Part shown: in pieces, positions 12,901 to 25,100 of the stretch
Numbering within the stretch: the stretch's first letter is position 1
Layout of the letters: every line of letters starts with the position of its first letter
Source: Bursaphelenchus xylophilus
Lineage: Eukaryota; Nematoda; Chromadorea; Rhabditida; Aphelenchoididae
Assembly (NCBI GenBank): GCA_904066235.2
Contig: CAJFCV020000004.1
Location: forward strand, 4,154,001-4,218,000
Direction: 5' to 3'
DNA: 64,000 nt
Made by a program: the position numbers and the translations under genes
Notes under the pieces: model-generated
The model's database searches: none
Told to the model about the DNA's origin: nothing
What the model saw: the letters and a program-made list of their open reading frames with translations, nothing else

Positions 12901-15900
12901 TTATGTAGGAAAAAACCAAAAAAAAAATTTTTTTTGAATTTTGTAAAATTAAAAAAAAATTCGACCTCCCAGATCCTAAAAAAATAGAAAAAATATACAG
13001 ATTTCGTATTGTAGACCCCTTTTATACCATATTTAACACCTATGTTCCTCTTCATTTGTCGATTTTTGAGCTCTCGCGCAGTCCGTCAATAAATGTTTTA
13101 TGTTTTTCGGCAATTTTCAGTCCCCAAATACCCCGGAATGGCTGAACGAATACCTTCGCGGCGCTGGGATGGAGATGTACACAGAGACCCTGTCCCCCTC
13201 CACTGTTGGCCTAACATTCCCCGAGGCTGCCGAGTATGTTTTTAACAGTACATGTGTAACCCATCTATGTCAATATAATCCGATATTTGATAGCGAAGAA
13301 GGGCGGGAGTGATGGGGAAAGGGACAAAAATAGAGTCAACTTGAATTTCTCAAGTCAGAAGTGGCTAAGATAAGCATTTTTTTATAAAAAAATTGATTTA
13401 TTATTAAAATTTTGAAGCCTGAAAAAAGACAAAAAATTGTAAATTATTGCCCGAGGGAAGTCTCTCGGATTTCGATGAAATTTGGCACAAAATTAGATCA
13501 TTAGTTTCTAGGATTTACGAAGAGAATTTAGCCCGCGTTTTGCAGAAACCACCGCGATTTTTAGGTCTAGCCAAAAAATTGATATTTATCCAATTTTCGG
13601 CACTTTTCGGCCAAAAAATTTCAGTGATTTCTGCAAAGCGCTGGCTGATAATTTCGCATATACCAAAATCTCACTTTGACCATATAAAAATGGCGATTAG
13701 CCTGTCTTTTTAACGTTTGATGTTTGAATTTCTAAGCGTTTTTCCCACCGGCCGTTTTTTGGGCCGTTATGGATGAAAAGAGCTCTTTTGGAATTTATTC
13801 GGCCATAGAAATGTGGCCATTTCTTTCAAAAAGTTTTCCGAATGACGTGAGACAAAATGGAGGGAGCAAAAAATGGAGAGAAAAGTGTTTGGACGTCATG
13901 TAATGTCAAGGCCTATAAATAAAACATAGCAAGACTGCAAAAATTTGCAAAAAATTACAAAAAAATACTTCCTATGTCAGGTAATCGCTGAATAAAATAT
14001 TATTTTGGCCTAAAATTGACTTTTAACCCCTATATTATATAAAAAAATATGTTTTATCTCAAAACCCTCCAAAAAAATCGCGTTTTTTGAGGTGAGAATG
14101 CTGTTTGATTAACCCCACCCTAACCTGTCCGTCAAGTCCTCCGAATTTGAATTGAAATACGATTTCTGCGATGATTTTAGTCGAAGCATACCCCCGACTG
14201 GCTGAGTCTTTACTTATGCGGTGCGGGAATGGAGATGTACACGGACACTTTGTCCCATTCATTTGTGGGAATGAGTTTCCCCGAGGCCGCGTTGTAAGTG
14301 TTTGGGGGAAGTTTGAAGTCTGAAAATGACGCCAAAGACATAATTCATCCGTAAACAGTCGAGAACTCGACGAATTTTGGGGAGAATCAACAAAAAATTA
14401 TATTACACTTGACCAAAAAAATTTTTTTTAATGAAACAAGATGGTAGTATGATATAAGTTATCTCTATTATTTTATTTAAACTCTCTATTACTACTAAAT
14501 TTACCATAAAACACCATAAATATTATGGCAAAAATCATCAAGAAATTATATTGCACTAGGTCAACAGATATTCAAATTAACAAAGAATGAAGTTGTAATC
14601 GAAAATTTAGGTTGCTTTTCAATCGATTGGGTCTACTGCTACTTGCCATTGAATTGAAGGACGATGAGAAAAAGGAATGCAACATTGCCATCAACCCGGG
14701 TCCCGCAACGATAATTCAGCCACAAACCCAAGGATTTTTCATCGCCCAAAGCGCGGATGAGGTGAAACGGTAATCAAATTTAATCCAAGGCATTCCTAAC
14801 TTACTATTTACCATTAATTTTTTTTAAATATCAATTTTTTCATCGTCAAAAAAGCAAAATTTTTTGCAGAGCCTTTTACTGGTGCAAACAGTGCCACGAA
14901 GACGTTCTGGACGTGGCTTTGATCAAGAAATGCAAATGCAAAAACCTTTCGCTCTTCCGAAAAGGCGGAAAACCTGTGCAATTAATGAAGAGAGGTAATG
15001 TCGGTATGTGATTTTGCTTTTTTGTGGCTTCTTCTATCTGCTATAACAACCTAAGGACCTTCTCCATGACCTAGAGATCTCTTATCTAGACATTTGGCAT
15101 ACAAAATCGGCGAGAAACGCGGCTTGGATATTGATCTAGACATTGTGGTAGATATTGTGACTAACATTGTGGTCGAAATTGGGGTTGACGTTGAAATAAT
15201 TCTAGTCCATGAGCTCCAACACAGCTTAGTAGTTAATTTGGTCAAGATCTGTGGCCGAAAAAACCAAGATTTAGTTTTAATTTGGCACTTATTTTAGCAT
15301 CAACCACCGTAAATAACCCCCATCTCGCAGTGCCTAAGGGTCCGATGATAAACAATGGATTCGTGAGCCGAGAGAATCCCGAGATCATCAATCTGAATGC
15401 GCCGCCAAACGCGAAGGCGACTCTGATCAACTTCGATAATCGAATTGACATCGGATCCTTTGAACAGCAGGACATGAAGTACGATAGCACCGGGATGTTC
15501 CATTGGTGTCCGTCCAGAACCATCGAAGAGTGCATTCTGGACAGATCTCAGGCAGCGATGACTGTTCTGAATGGCCATGTGGTTGTTTGTTTGTTCGCGG
15601 ATAAGGACTCGCCATTGATTGGGCTGAGGAACTTCATCATGCCGTTGAGGTGGGTTATCTTCTGTTTTAAGGGCAGAGAGACTAGGACATAATAGATTTT
15701 GATCTGTTGGTTCTATCAAAAAAAATACAGACAAATCGAGTTGCAATTATTCGATATACAACGAGATCAGTCTACAGGGTGGCCAGAAAGAACGGAAACT
15801 TTCTTTCGCGGATTTTGCTGTTGATGCGACTGGCAAAAGCGTTGCCGGTGCGTTTTCTGTCACTTCCCTGACGCTTACGGTCGTTGTCAAGCTGCTTGCA

Positions 15901-18320
15901 TTGTGTGATTACTTTCGACACAACGTCCTTTCTATACCGCGCAAATTAACAATTCGAAAAGCTCCAAAAAAGGTCCAAAATCGAGGTCCCTCTGTTTGAC
16001 ATTCAAAAAAACCCATGTTAAATAATCGTTATGGTCATGAAAGTGACAGTACTAGGGCAGAAGAACACGTAGAATATAATGGTAAAAGAATGATTTGGCA
16101 ACACCTAAACATTTTCGCGCTAGGACCCATGAAAAAAAGTTTGCGTTTTTTCTGGCCACTCTGTAGAAGAAACCTACAATATTGGGGTAGTGCGGGTAGC
16201 AGGTAGATTCTTTCTAGACTCATTATATATAGATTAAAAGCGCAATTTCTGAGCTTTAAAACCGTATGTTCAACATGTCTGGTAATGCGTTTCAAAGCTC
16301 ACAGGAATTCGTACAAATCGGCGACCCAAAAATACACAAGACTTATTGGACACCCTAGTAGTAGCCGTCCGCAAAGTTTCTTGGGCTTAAACTGATGCCA
16401 GAGCAGCCAAAAACGTTCATTAAGACGGGTCTCATTGTATCCGTTCACTATGAGCAGCTAGTCAAATTTTGAACCCCTTTTTCTGTCAGCTAAAAGATAA
16501 AGTCATCATTTTTCTCCCTTCAGAGCTTCGAACTTCCATTACCACGAACTGAAACATGTCGTGATCGTTGGAGATGCAGAATATCTGAAGCACGAATGGA
16601 AGACACTCCACAACCTTCCCAAGATCTCCATTCTCAACGGCAACCCACTGTCTCGAGCCGATCTTCGAGCAGTTAATATTAATTTATGCGACATGTGTGT
16701 TATTGTTTCCGCTCGCATTCCGAATCCAAACGAAGATCCCACATTGGCTGATAAGGTAAATTAAAATCTCTACTGTATCAAGTACTACATTATAATATCA
16801 AATTCTCCCATATTTTATATTAATTTATATTATTTTAGGAAGCAATTTTGGCCTCATTGAACATCAAAGCGATGCAATTTGATGATACCCTAGGGTTCGG
16901 CCAACGATCCGGAATCTCGCCCTTAGGCTCTCCTGGTCTGCCCTTGGCCAAACGAGGAGCCAGAAGTGGTACGAATGTCCCAATGATCACGGAATTAGTC
17001 AACGATTCCAACGTCCAATTCCTGGATCAAGATGATGACGATGATCCGGACACAGAACTCTATCTCACACAGCCATTTGCATGCGGAACAGCCTTCGCTA
17101 TCTCGGTCTTGGACTCGTTGATGAGCACGGTGAGCAGATTTGGGTATTACAATAGCAATTTATATTATCCATGACCTTTGTCAGCAAATAAAACATCGAA
17201 TTGCAGACCTATTTCAACGACTCTGCCCTTACGTTGATCCGAACACTCGTTACTGGAGGTGCCACTCCGGAATTGGAGCTGATTTTGGCCGAGGGCGCGG
17301 GTCTTCGCGGGGGTTACAGTACCCAGGAAACCTTGTCCAATCGGGATCGTTGCCGGATTTCGCAAATCAATCTGGCTGATCATCCCTATGATGGCATTGT
17401 TGTGAGTTTTTTGAGGCTATAATTGACAGGGGAAGTCCCCAAGTGCGACGCGCAGATTTTCATGAAACTCGGCACAAATTTAGAATATTTTTTTCTAAGA
17501 CATATATGAGAATTCTAGCTCGCGCTTTGCAGAAACAACCGAGATTTTTAGATCGAAAGTTGAAGAAAATTTGAGACTTTTTGTAAAATTTTTGCACGAA
17601 AAGTTTCGTACCTATGTCTACCGTAATGGGTAATTTTTCCACAAAGAATAATTTTTTTCCGCACGAAACTCCCAAAGTTATGGCGAAAAAGTGTTTTTCT
17701 CTCTGACCGCTCTCCACGTTTAGTGTACTCTCTCGGCGGCGAAGATCGTTCAATATCTCGGCGGCGCCTGCAAAGCGTGAGCTAAAACTTTTAGGAATTG
17801 ATATTTAGTCTATTCCCGAAGTGTGTGCGAAATTTAAAGAAAATCTGAGCGTCGCACTTGGGGTATTTCCCTTGTGAGGTTAATTAATTAGTTTTGCGCA
17901 AAAAATTTGTTTTTGGTTATAATGTAGTAGATTAAATTGCTGTTTTTTTAGTCTGGCTCAACGTACGGAGAAATGTTCAGTGTAGCGTTGAAGAAGAATG
18001 GGCAACTGTGCGTTGGACTGTATCGATTGCACGATCAAGCATCGCCCGAGAGCAATAAGCGATATGTGATTACAAACCCTCCAGCTGAACTCCGATTACT
18101 TTCCAGTGACAATGTAAGGCTGCTTATTCTTTATTAATTAAAGCCTCATATGACTCTAGTTTCTTTCCAAGATGACTAGAGTCATCATGCATGCATATTA
18201 GGACCAAAATTATCTTATCCATGATGTCTAATATCACCTAAACCATTCCAGGTCTACGTCCTCGAACAATTCGACCCCGGGCTGGAATACGAGCCCATGG
18301 ACCGAATGATGATGTCCTAG
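9941..18320 (+). CDS. slo-1: BK calcium- and voltage-activated potassium channel SLO-1
   Basis: Exons: 9941-10101, 10200-10647, 10773-10884, 10947-11098, 11440-11610, 11690-11781, 11998-12367, 12530-12685, 13121-13233 or 14181-14293, 14611-14769, 14870-14994, 15298-15649, 16524-16755, 16839-17129, 17207-17401, 17952-18113, 18252-18320. All phases close, giving 1119 residues, the usual nematode length. Features in order: S0 at about 48-72, S1-S6 in exons 2-6, pore signature TVGYGD at about 323-328, RCK1 starting at HIVVCG, RCK2, and a calcium bowl [11 protein letters not shown] at about 942-952. It is a plasma-membrane potassium channel that opens on depolarisation and calcium and damps transmitter release; in nematodes it is the target of emodepside. 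The start gives [13 protein letters not shown], like other nematode SLO-1 proteins. The linker between the RCK domains is shorter than I recall for C. elegans. Three introns hold transposon-like insertions or duplicated exon sequence. Confidence 0.96.
13121..13233 (+). other. slo-1: slo-1 alternative exon 9a (mutually exclusive)
   Basis: A 113-nt exon between tttcag and gtatgt encodes [19 protein letters not shown] and onward to FPEAAE. It has the same length and phase as exon 9b, so using both would break the frame. It lies in the cytoplasmic gating region after RCK1. Confidence 0.9.
13450..13575 (+). repeat. degenerate copy of the 17427-type element in slo-1 intron
   Basis: It holds GATGAAATTTGGCACAAAAT and GCGTTTTGCAGAAACCACCG in the order found in the complete copies. 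The ends are decayed. Confidence 0.6.
14181..14293 (+). other. slo-1: slo-1 alternative exon 9b (mutually exclusive)
   Basis: A 113-nt exon between ttttag and gtaagt encodes [19 protein letters not shown] and onward to FPEAAL. It is closest to the form usually shown for C. elegans SLO-1. Both versions splice in the same phase to the exon at 14611. Confidence 0.9.
14995..15005 (+). promoter_or_regulatory. slo-1: tandem splice donors nine bases apart in slo-1
   Basis: Donors gtaatg (exon ending 14994) and gtatgt (exon ending 15003) are both in phase 1 and differ by nine bases. Use of the second would add three residues (Gly-Asn-Val) to the RCK1-RCK2 linker. Confidence 0.5.
15775..16163. mobile_element. 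MITE with CAGGGTGGCCAG termini and TA duplication
   Basis: The termini CAGGGTGGCCAGAAAGAACG and CAGAGTGGCCAGAAAAAACG form inverted repeats of about 30 bp, flanked by TA on both sides. This is the layout of a non-autonomous Tc1/mariner-type element. It sits in the slo-1 intron after exon 12 and has no coding capacity. Confidence 0.85.
16177..16356 (+). repeat. 180-bp dispersed repeat, copy 2 (slo-1 intron)
   Basis: It matches 9715-9896 end to end, with about one difference in six by eye. It starts 13 bases after the MITE at 15775-16163. Confidence 0.8.
17427..17874. mobile_element. 448-bp palindromic CAAGG-type element in slo-1 intron
   Basis: The ends CAGGGGAAGTCCCCAAGTGC and CAAGGGAAATACCCCAAGTG (complement) are inverted repeats flanked by TGA on both sides. 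Both halves contain the block GCAAAGCG(T)GAGCTAAAA, so the element is largely palindromic. It is the best-preserved member of a family with at least eight decayed copies in this window. Confidence 0.85.
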
Positions 18321-19520
18321 ACGGACAGACTAACTTATCGCCATCAGACCTCTGAATCAAGTGCCATTTCGTTGCCAATCAAGGCTATTGTATACATATT
18401 ATAAGTGTATATTTGAATACTCTTGCTCATTCCTCAACTCTTCTTTGGCTTCTACAATCTTTGTAGATGGTGTGGAAGGAGTTTAGGACCATCTGAAAGT
18501 GGAATTACTGGTGCTCTATTTGATTAGCGACCCTTTCATTTTGTGTTTTTATTTTTCAGAATTTTATGGAGATACTCAAGGATTTTTAGTTGTAAATCTT
18601 ATTTTGCCATTGTGAAAAGATTATTTAAAATAAAACTATAAAGAATTGACTTTGTTTTGACTTTTTTTATGACGATCAGAAGACATGAATTTTAAAAAAA
18701 TCAACGAAAAATAATGGTGTGCTCTGAAGGGGCAGTCGAAATAATGCTGAAACTCTTCAATAAGCCAATTTGTATATGTATTTGCGCTTTTTCCTAGTTT
18801 GTTCTATGCAGATCACACTTTATACGCGGTTTTTTATTCAAATTCTGAAAACGCCCAACAAGCACTTGCGTCCCACCACGAAAACAAACGAACTCGTCTT
18901 TTCTTATTTTCTCGCTTTTATGTTCGACATTGCGTTCGTTTTCCCGCACTTTTTTCTTATCTTGAGATCTTTGTCGTCAGTTTTGATTACAATTTCGAGG
19001 CGTTCCATTGATATTACACTAGGTCCACGTGGGGTTAGATGGTTACCCAATTCATCGCCGCTTTTTTTATCTTATCCTAACTGCCGAAGGTCCCTTTAAA
19101 ACCGCCGGCCGGTCTCGTGGCCTGGCGTTCAGAAAAAGGTCTCAAACAGAGAGAGGGGAGAGAGTGAATTTATACTTGACATTACTCGTTCCTTCAAATC
19201 CTCTTTTAATTTGCAGCCAGTTGCAGTTACGTAGGGAAGGACTTCGATTTCAACGTTTTTTCTGGGCCTTTTTTTGACGTTTTCGACCTTTTCGAAGTCA
19301 GCACAAAGAACGATTTTTTGTAGGATTCTCGTCAAGGAATTTATTTTTGGTTTATTTCGGTTTTGTTGAATTAGAAGTTGATTAGTGTTTGAGATTGTTT
19401 TTCCTCCTAATTTTGACCTTCTTCTTGCTGCCACAGTGTAAATCTCTTTTCGATTTTTTTTCTTTTTATCGGGTTTTACATATTTTTATAATACTCTTGA
19501 TATCCTTTATATATCTTTAT
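18321..19520. other. intergenic between slo-1 and VDAC, including the slo-1 3' UTR
   Basis: After the slo-1 stop, a polyadenylation signal AATAAA is at 18629-18634. The remainder presumably holds the VDAC promoter. No other gene seen. Confidence 0.6.
18629..18634 (+). terminator. slo-1: polyadenylation signal of slo-1
   Basis: AATAAA lies 309 bases after the stop codon and is the first perfect hexamer on this strand. Confidence 0.6.
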
Positions 19521-19528
19521 TTTTTCAG
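19521..19528 (+). other. splice acceptor before VDAC start (probable trans-splice site)
   Basis: TTTTTCAG ends 14 bases before the ATG at 19543, typical for spliced-leader addition in nematodes. Confidence 0.65.
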
Positions 19529-19542
19529 TAGTTTTTGTCGAA

Positions 19543-20633
19543 ATGGCTCCACCAACATTCGCTGATCTCGGAAAGGCCGCTCGTGATGTCTTCGGAAAGG
19601 GATACAGTAAGTTCTTTGTCATTTTTGTTTCTTTTGCCTTTAGGTCCTTAAAAAATTATTATCCTTGCCGAAAGTAACCCAACATCTTTGCAGACCATGG
19701 TTTGGTGAAGCTCGATACCACCACCAGGGGCAATGACAACGGAACTGTTGAATTCAAGACCTCTGCCACTCACAACCTCACCTCCGAGCAATTGGCCGGT
19801 ACCGTCGATATCAAGTTCAAGGTTCCGGAACGTGGTGTGACCATCACTGAAAAGTTGAACACCTCCGGATCGTTGTCCACCGTCCTTGAAGTGAATGATC
19901 AGTTCGCTCGCAATTTGAAGGTCACTTTGGACTCGGTCTACGTTCCCAACACCGGAAAGAGAGACGCTACTTTGAAGTCCGAGTGGTTCAATGACGCCGC
20001 CAGAGTGAGTGTGAATTAGTTTAATATCAGAACTATAATTTTTGGACCTTTATGTTGTTTTTTTTGTTTTGAAAGTAGGAATTTATGGAGTTTTGAGTAT
20101 AGAGTTATCATGGATGATACAATTGATGAAGTATAATATAAATTATGTCTTTATTTCAGGTGAACATCAACCTCGGATTGATCGGAGGCCCAGTTGCCCT
20201 TGTTTCCGGAGTTGTTGGTCAAAATGGATGGTTGGCCGGAGCGCAAGGACGTTTCGATGTCTCCACCAATGAACTGAAGAACACCTCGGTCGCCTTCGGA
20301 TACCAGCACCCCAACTACACCATCCACTCCTTCTGCAATGACGGCAAGGAGTTCGGCGGCTCCCTCTACCACCGTGTCCACAAGAATGTTGAACTCGGCG
20401 CCCAACTTGGCTGGACCAACGGCGAGGAGAAGGTCCGTTACGCTCTCGGCTCCACCTACAAGATCAACCCCGACCTCCTGCTCCGCGCCAAGGTCGACAA
20501 CAAGGCTGTGGTTGGGCTGGCCGCCACCCATGCTCTCGGCCCCAACGTGAAGGCCTCCATCTCCACTCAATTCGGCCTCACCACCGCCAACTCCCAGAAC
20601 AAACTCGGAGTCGGCATTGAGTACACCCCCTAA
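19543..20633 (+). CDS. vdac-1: voltage-dependent anion channel (mitochondrial porin, VDAC)
   Basis: Exons 19543-19606, 19694-20004 and 20160-20633 give 282 residues, the standard VDAC length. The N-terminus MAPPTFADLGKAARDVFGKG is the amphipathic helix typical of VDAC. The rest alternates polar and hydrophobic residues through a 19-stranded beta barrel, including GLIGGPVALVSGVVG and the C-terminal KLGVGIEYTP. It forms the main metabolite pore (ATP, ADP, NADH, anions) of the outer mitochondrial membrane. Codon use is strongly biased to C-ending codons (GTC, AAC, CTC), as expected of a highly expressed gene and unlike the flanking genes. The start is fixed by the conserved N-terminus and by an acceptor 14 bases upstream. 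Confidence 0.97.
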
Positions 20634-20709
20634 GGCATTTGCAGTCAGTCACTAGAGAGTAATTAACGAGATCCTTCCATCTCTGTTCCCTTGTTTATTT
20701 GTCGCTTAC

Positions 20710-20715
20710 AATAAA
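20710..20715 (+). terminator. vdac-1: polyadenylation signal of VDAC
   Basis: AATAAA lies 77 bases after the stop, a normal distance for a compact 3' UTR. Confidence 0.8.
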
Positions 20716-20750
20716 TTAGTGATCATATTTGTCAATCTGGTTTTAGTTTA

Positions 20751-21577
20751 CAATGTGTTTCAAGAAATTCCGCGGAAAGTTTTTGTCGATTTCTTGCCGC
20801 TCAATCAAGATATCCGAAAAATTCTTTTTGCAGGATAAAGAAGAAGATGGGCGGTTTTTTGCCCAAGAAAATTGTTTTCTCCTCCAACGCGGAAAGTCGC
20901 GTATTCGGCGGAGACTTTTGGCCACTTTTTGGGTCATTACACCAATTTTAAACGCTTTATTATGAATTTTGATGGTTGAAAAAAAATATTTGCAAATTTT
21001 TATGTCTATCAAGTATTCGGCGAAGGTATGGCGGACGCTCGCCATATCGGCGGAGGCCATAACTCAGCTTCCGACAAGAAATGGCATCTTATGGTCTGGC
21101 TAGCGTACCCTGCTGGTTTCGTATGCTTTCCAAAATTTTTTCGTCAAGTTTTGGCAGAAATTGAGTCATCGGCGAACCACTCCATGCACCAGAAAGCAAG
21201 AAAATATTTTTCGTTCAAATTTCTCTTTGCCCTGCTGTTTCAAACCTCCGCACTCGGACTTTATCGATGTTGCAGCGGCTGAAGTGCACCATGCAGTCGT
21301 TAAATGCGGTCATATAGTATTGTCCCTGGCCTTCTAATCCACTGTGCAAAAACTAAGCCTTTCCGATAGTTTCAGCGTCATAATAAAGCGTTTAAAATTG
21401 GTGTGATGACCAAAAAAGCTGTCAAAAGTTTCCGCCGAATACGCTGCCTTCCGCGTCGGCGGAGAAGAAAAATTTTGTAGTCAAAAAATCGTCTATCCTC
21501 TTCTTTCTACTGCAAAAAGAATTTTTTAGATACCTTGGCTGAGCGCCAAGGTTCGGCGCATTTCTCGGAACACCCTG
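20751..21577. mobile_element. palindromic element with CAGGGTGTTCC-type end, next to VDAC
   Basis: Two arms, about 20751-20963 and 21378-21577, are inverted copies (shared blocks AAAAAATTCTTTTTGCAG and CACCAATTTTAAACGCTTTA). The outer ends read CAATGTGTTTCAAGAAAT and CAGGGTGTTCCGAGAAAT, each next to TA. The middle part (20965-21375) has no frame of note. A decayed non-autonomous TA-target element is the best reading. It begins 36 bases after the VDAC polyadenylation signal. Confidence 0.75.
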
Positions 21578-22142
21578 TATATTACAGATAATCAAAAAAT
21601 TCGGTTCAAATGATCCAACTAGCATACAAAACCATTTATTGCGGCCTTTAGAGAAGTTACAAATTAATTACGAAGAGCAATATCGAATATTTTGCACTGA
21701 AACCCGATCGTTTAAAAGACATTTCTCTAGTATAATATAATATCTTGCTGGTGCGGCGGAAGACGGAATGAACGCGCAATGGCTACCGAGTTTACAATAA
21801 ATACAAAGCTGTGTTTTGAACTCAATTTAGCGAATATCCGGAAACAAAATTCTTGACGGGAGAATGGCACTAAAAAAACAAAATACAAAAAAGCCGACTG
21901 TACAATGGAGAAAATCAGGCGAAATTAATGTAATTTACACGGTCAAAGACAACATACGAGGAGAGAGGAGATCTGCGGGGACAAAGTGATTTACAAAGGG
22001 GTCAAACAAGCGGGAGAAAATAAGTTTCCGACATTATTTTAGGTATTACAACATCAGAAACGGTGAAAAACTCAGGTCAAGAAGAGTATTTTGGGGATTT
22101 GAAGGTACTTTAGACAGTAATTTAGTGGGAACAAGTAAATGA

Positions 22143-25100
22143 TCAAGCAGTGATAGGCTGGGTGTGTTCTACTTTTCCGTTTTCGGACGATTCCTCCGAT
22201 TTTTTCACGTCCGAATCGTTGAGCTCCAGGGCGTCAGATTGAACATCTGCTTCGGTCTCATCGTCTGTGAGGTCGTCCCTCTCATCGTCATCATCCACAT
22301 CGGAGTTGGCATTGAGAGCAGCTTGCAGGGCGTCAATTCTTCGAAGAGCCAACGCCAGGTCTGAGGTGGTCTGGGCGTGTTCTGACTGGATTTGATCAAT
22401 TTCATCGCGCTAAAAATATTGAAAATTAGTTTAGAGTCCTTTATCAGTCATATGAAACTGAAATTTCGAGATAAATCAGAAAAAATTATATTGCACTAGA
22501 CAACCGTCTACTACAACGTCCAATTTTTTTCTTATTTTCCTCAAAAATAATTTCCGAACTATAACTTACAGCTTTCTTGTACTTGCTGGCCACTTCCTCC
22601 TCTCTCTTCCTCAATTCTCTGTTGGCTTCGGCTTCATTTGACAGTTCCCTTTTATGCTTCACAGCCATATCCTGTTGTTTGATCAACGTCCTCTGCAATT
22701 CACCCAACTGATCCTCCAATCGATCTACTTCATCTTGGAGTCGGTTCGAGGATGCCTCAAACTTTACTTTCTCGGCTCTTTCGAATTCAATTCTCGACTT
22801 CAAATCGACCAGAGAACGTTCGAGAACAGTGACTTTATGGGCTTCAACATAGTGGGTTTTGAGGTAGGCGACTTGACTCTGGGCTTCGGCCAGCTGTTGC
22901 GTGAGGTCTTGTTTGTTGGCTTCCAATTCCGCGATCATCTGCGCCTTCTGGCTGATGAGGCGCGAATCATTTTCGGTTTGGAGAACGGCGTTTCGGTAAT
23001 CTCTCAGGACGGAATTCAGTTGTTCTTCCAGGTCTTTGGAGGTCGATACAGCAGCAGCCTTGTCCGAGAGGAGGTCGCGGACACGATCTTCGAGGGATTT
23101 CTTCGCTTGCCGGAGGTTTTCAATCTGAAATAAGATCAAGTTAGAAAAATAAATAAAGGCCTGTTATTTTGTCTAGAACTTGAAAAAACTCTCTTCTAAA
23201 CAGTTCGTCACACATTAGAATACCTTAATCTGTCAAAAAATTTCCATCCTTACCTCAGAATTCAGCTCGGCCAGCTCATTTTCCAACGAGTACTTGGACC
23301 TGACCGCGGACATCTTGGCTTCCTCCGCCTCTTCCAACTGAAGCCTCAACTTCCTGATCAACGGCGCCTTGTCGCTCTTCTGTCGCTCCATGGCCAACAA
23401 ATTCTGAGTGTCTTTCAACAACGCCGCCGTCTTTTTGAATTCTCTTTTGTAGTTGTTTGACCCAACAGTCTCATAAGAATATTGAGATTGCGTCTCAAAC
23501 TGACGACTTCTCTGTTCTAGGAGCTTCATTTGTCGTTGCAAGTTATTATTGGCTTCTGTGAGGTCGGCGAGTTGTTCTTCGTATGTTCGGACCTAAAATT
23601 TTTGTCATGAATAATATAACCGAAAAAATAAAGTTGAAAAAATCAAAGAGATATTGCAAAAAAGGACAAATGGGCCATAAATATTGTCTTAAAATTTAAT
23701 GAGGGTCTTTTGACTCATGAATATTGTCAATATTATCTTACCCTTCGTTGATGTTGGGCTCTGAGTTCGCTGAGCTCTTCTTCTCTAGTTTCCGTCTCCC
23801 TGGCATTATCGCTCCTCATTCTATCCATATTCAAGTTGAGTCTAGTGACGTTTTGTTCCAATAGATCGTTCTTATTGACCATTTCATCAAGCTCATCCTC
23901 CAATTCCGAGACTTTCTGCTCCAAATCTCGTTTCGATTTTTTTAAGAGTGATAACTCCGATTCTGAGGCCGTTCTTCCTTGATCCTCGGCGATTTCACTC
24001 AGCTCACGCTTCGTTCTGGTCATCTGGGTTCGAAGTTCGGAGTTTTGTTCTCTGATTTCCTGCAAAAACGAGCCATTTATCTTATCCTTCGCAGTCGAAA
24101 CAGGGTTAATGTGAAATGATGCCTTACATGTAGTTCAGACGACTTTTTGTTCAAACTCGCGCTCACTTCCTTGAGTTCTTGCTCCACTCTGCTCTTCTCA
24201 GCCTCCAATCGGTTGATCCGCTCTTGAAAAACGCCAATTTCATCGTCAACACTGAAAACAGCGGGTTAATCTCATGGATAATATAAATTTAATACTCCCG
24301 GTGATAAAAAACATTCAAATAGATACAAAATCCGATCCCGAGGTCCCCGCACGAGGTATTCGGTACGATGAAATGCTAATCTAGGGCTGTTCGGGAAGCA
24401 AAATAGGACGGATATTGTAGTAGACTCACTTTGATCCTTTTTTCTCCAGAACCTCGTTTCTGGCTCGAAGATTCTCGATCTCCTCTTTGAAATCGTTCAG
24501 GTTTTCGGTCAGTTTCTGAATTTTCATTCGCTGCGATGTGTCCTGCTCTCGAAGTCGGTCCAATTCACAAGCAAGACCGGGATCCGGCGACGGCTGAAGA
24601 ATAATATAAATAAAACCCGTAAACAAAGCAAAACAAGACAAAGCTTTCTCAGCACTTCCCACGCTACATGGTAAACATCGTAAAAACACAAGCTTCCCGC
24701 TAAAAACCTTACAGATTCATCGACAATCCGAACCGATCGCTGAGAGTTGGATCGGACGCTCAAAAAGGTTCTTTTGGGAGATCCTTTCAAGAAATTTCGG
24801 AATACCATGCTTGCATTAGCTACCCGAGACTTCACGGAACCTCGGTCCGAAATTGCGTCCATCAGTCTTGGAATCAAAATGCCAAAGAAATGATTTTCGC
24901 TGCAAGCTTTCAAATTTTGGGCAAAAATTGTTGATTTTTCGAAAAAATTTGCAAAGTTTTGTCTTGAATCAGTAAGACGAAGTTATAATTAGTTATTTTA
25001 GACATTGTTTTCATATAATTATTACAAGTTTCCCCCTCAAAACATCAAAATTATATTACACTTGTTACTAGGAGATGATAACTATAATAATAACAAAAAC

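Noticed and set aside
15094..15297. Open frame in slo-1 intron 11 ([11 protein letters not shown]..., Ile/Val/Asp-rich) as a linker exon
   Set aside because: It has weak likeness to a C. elegans linker segment but no clean acceptor in the right phase, and the sequence is a degenerate short repeat (ATTGTGGT units).
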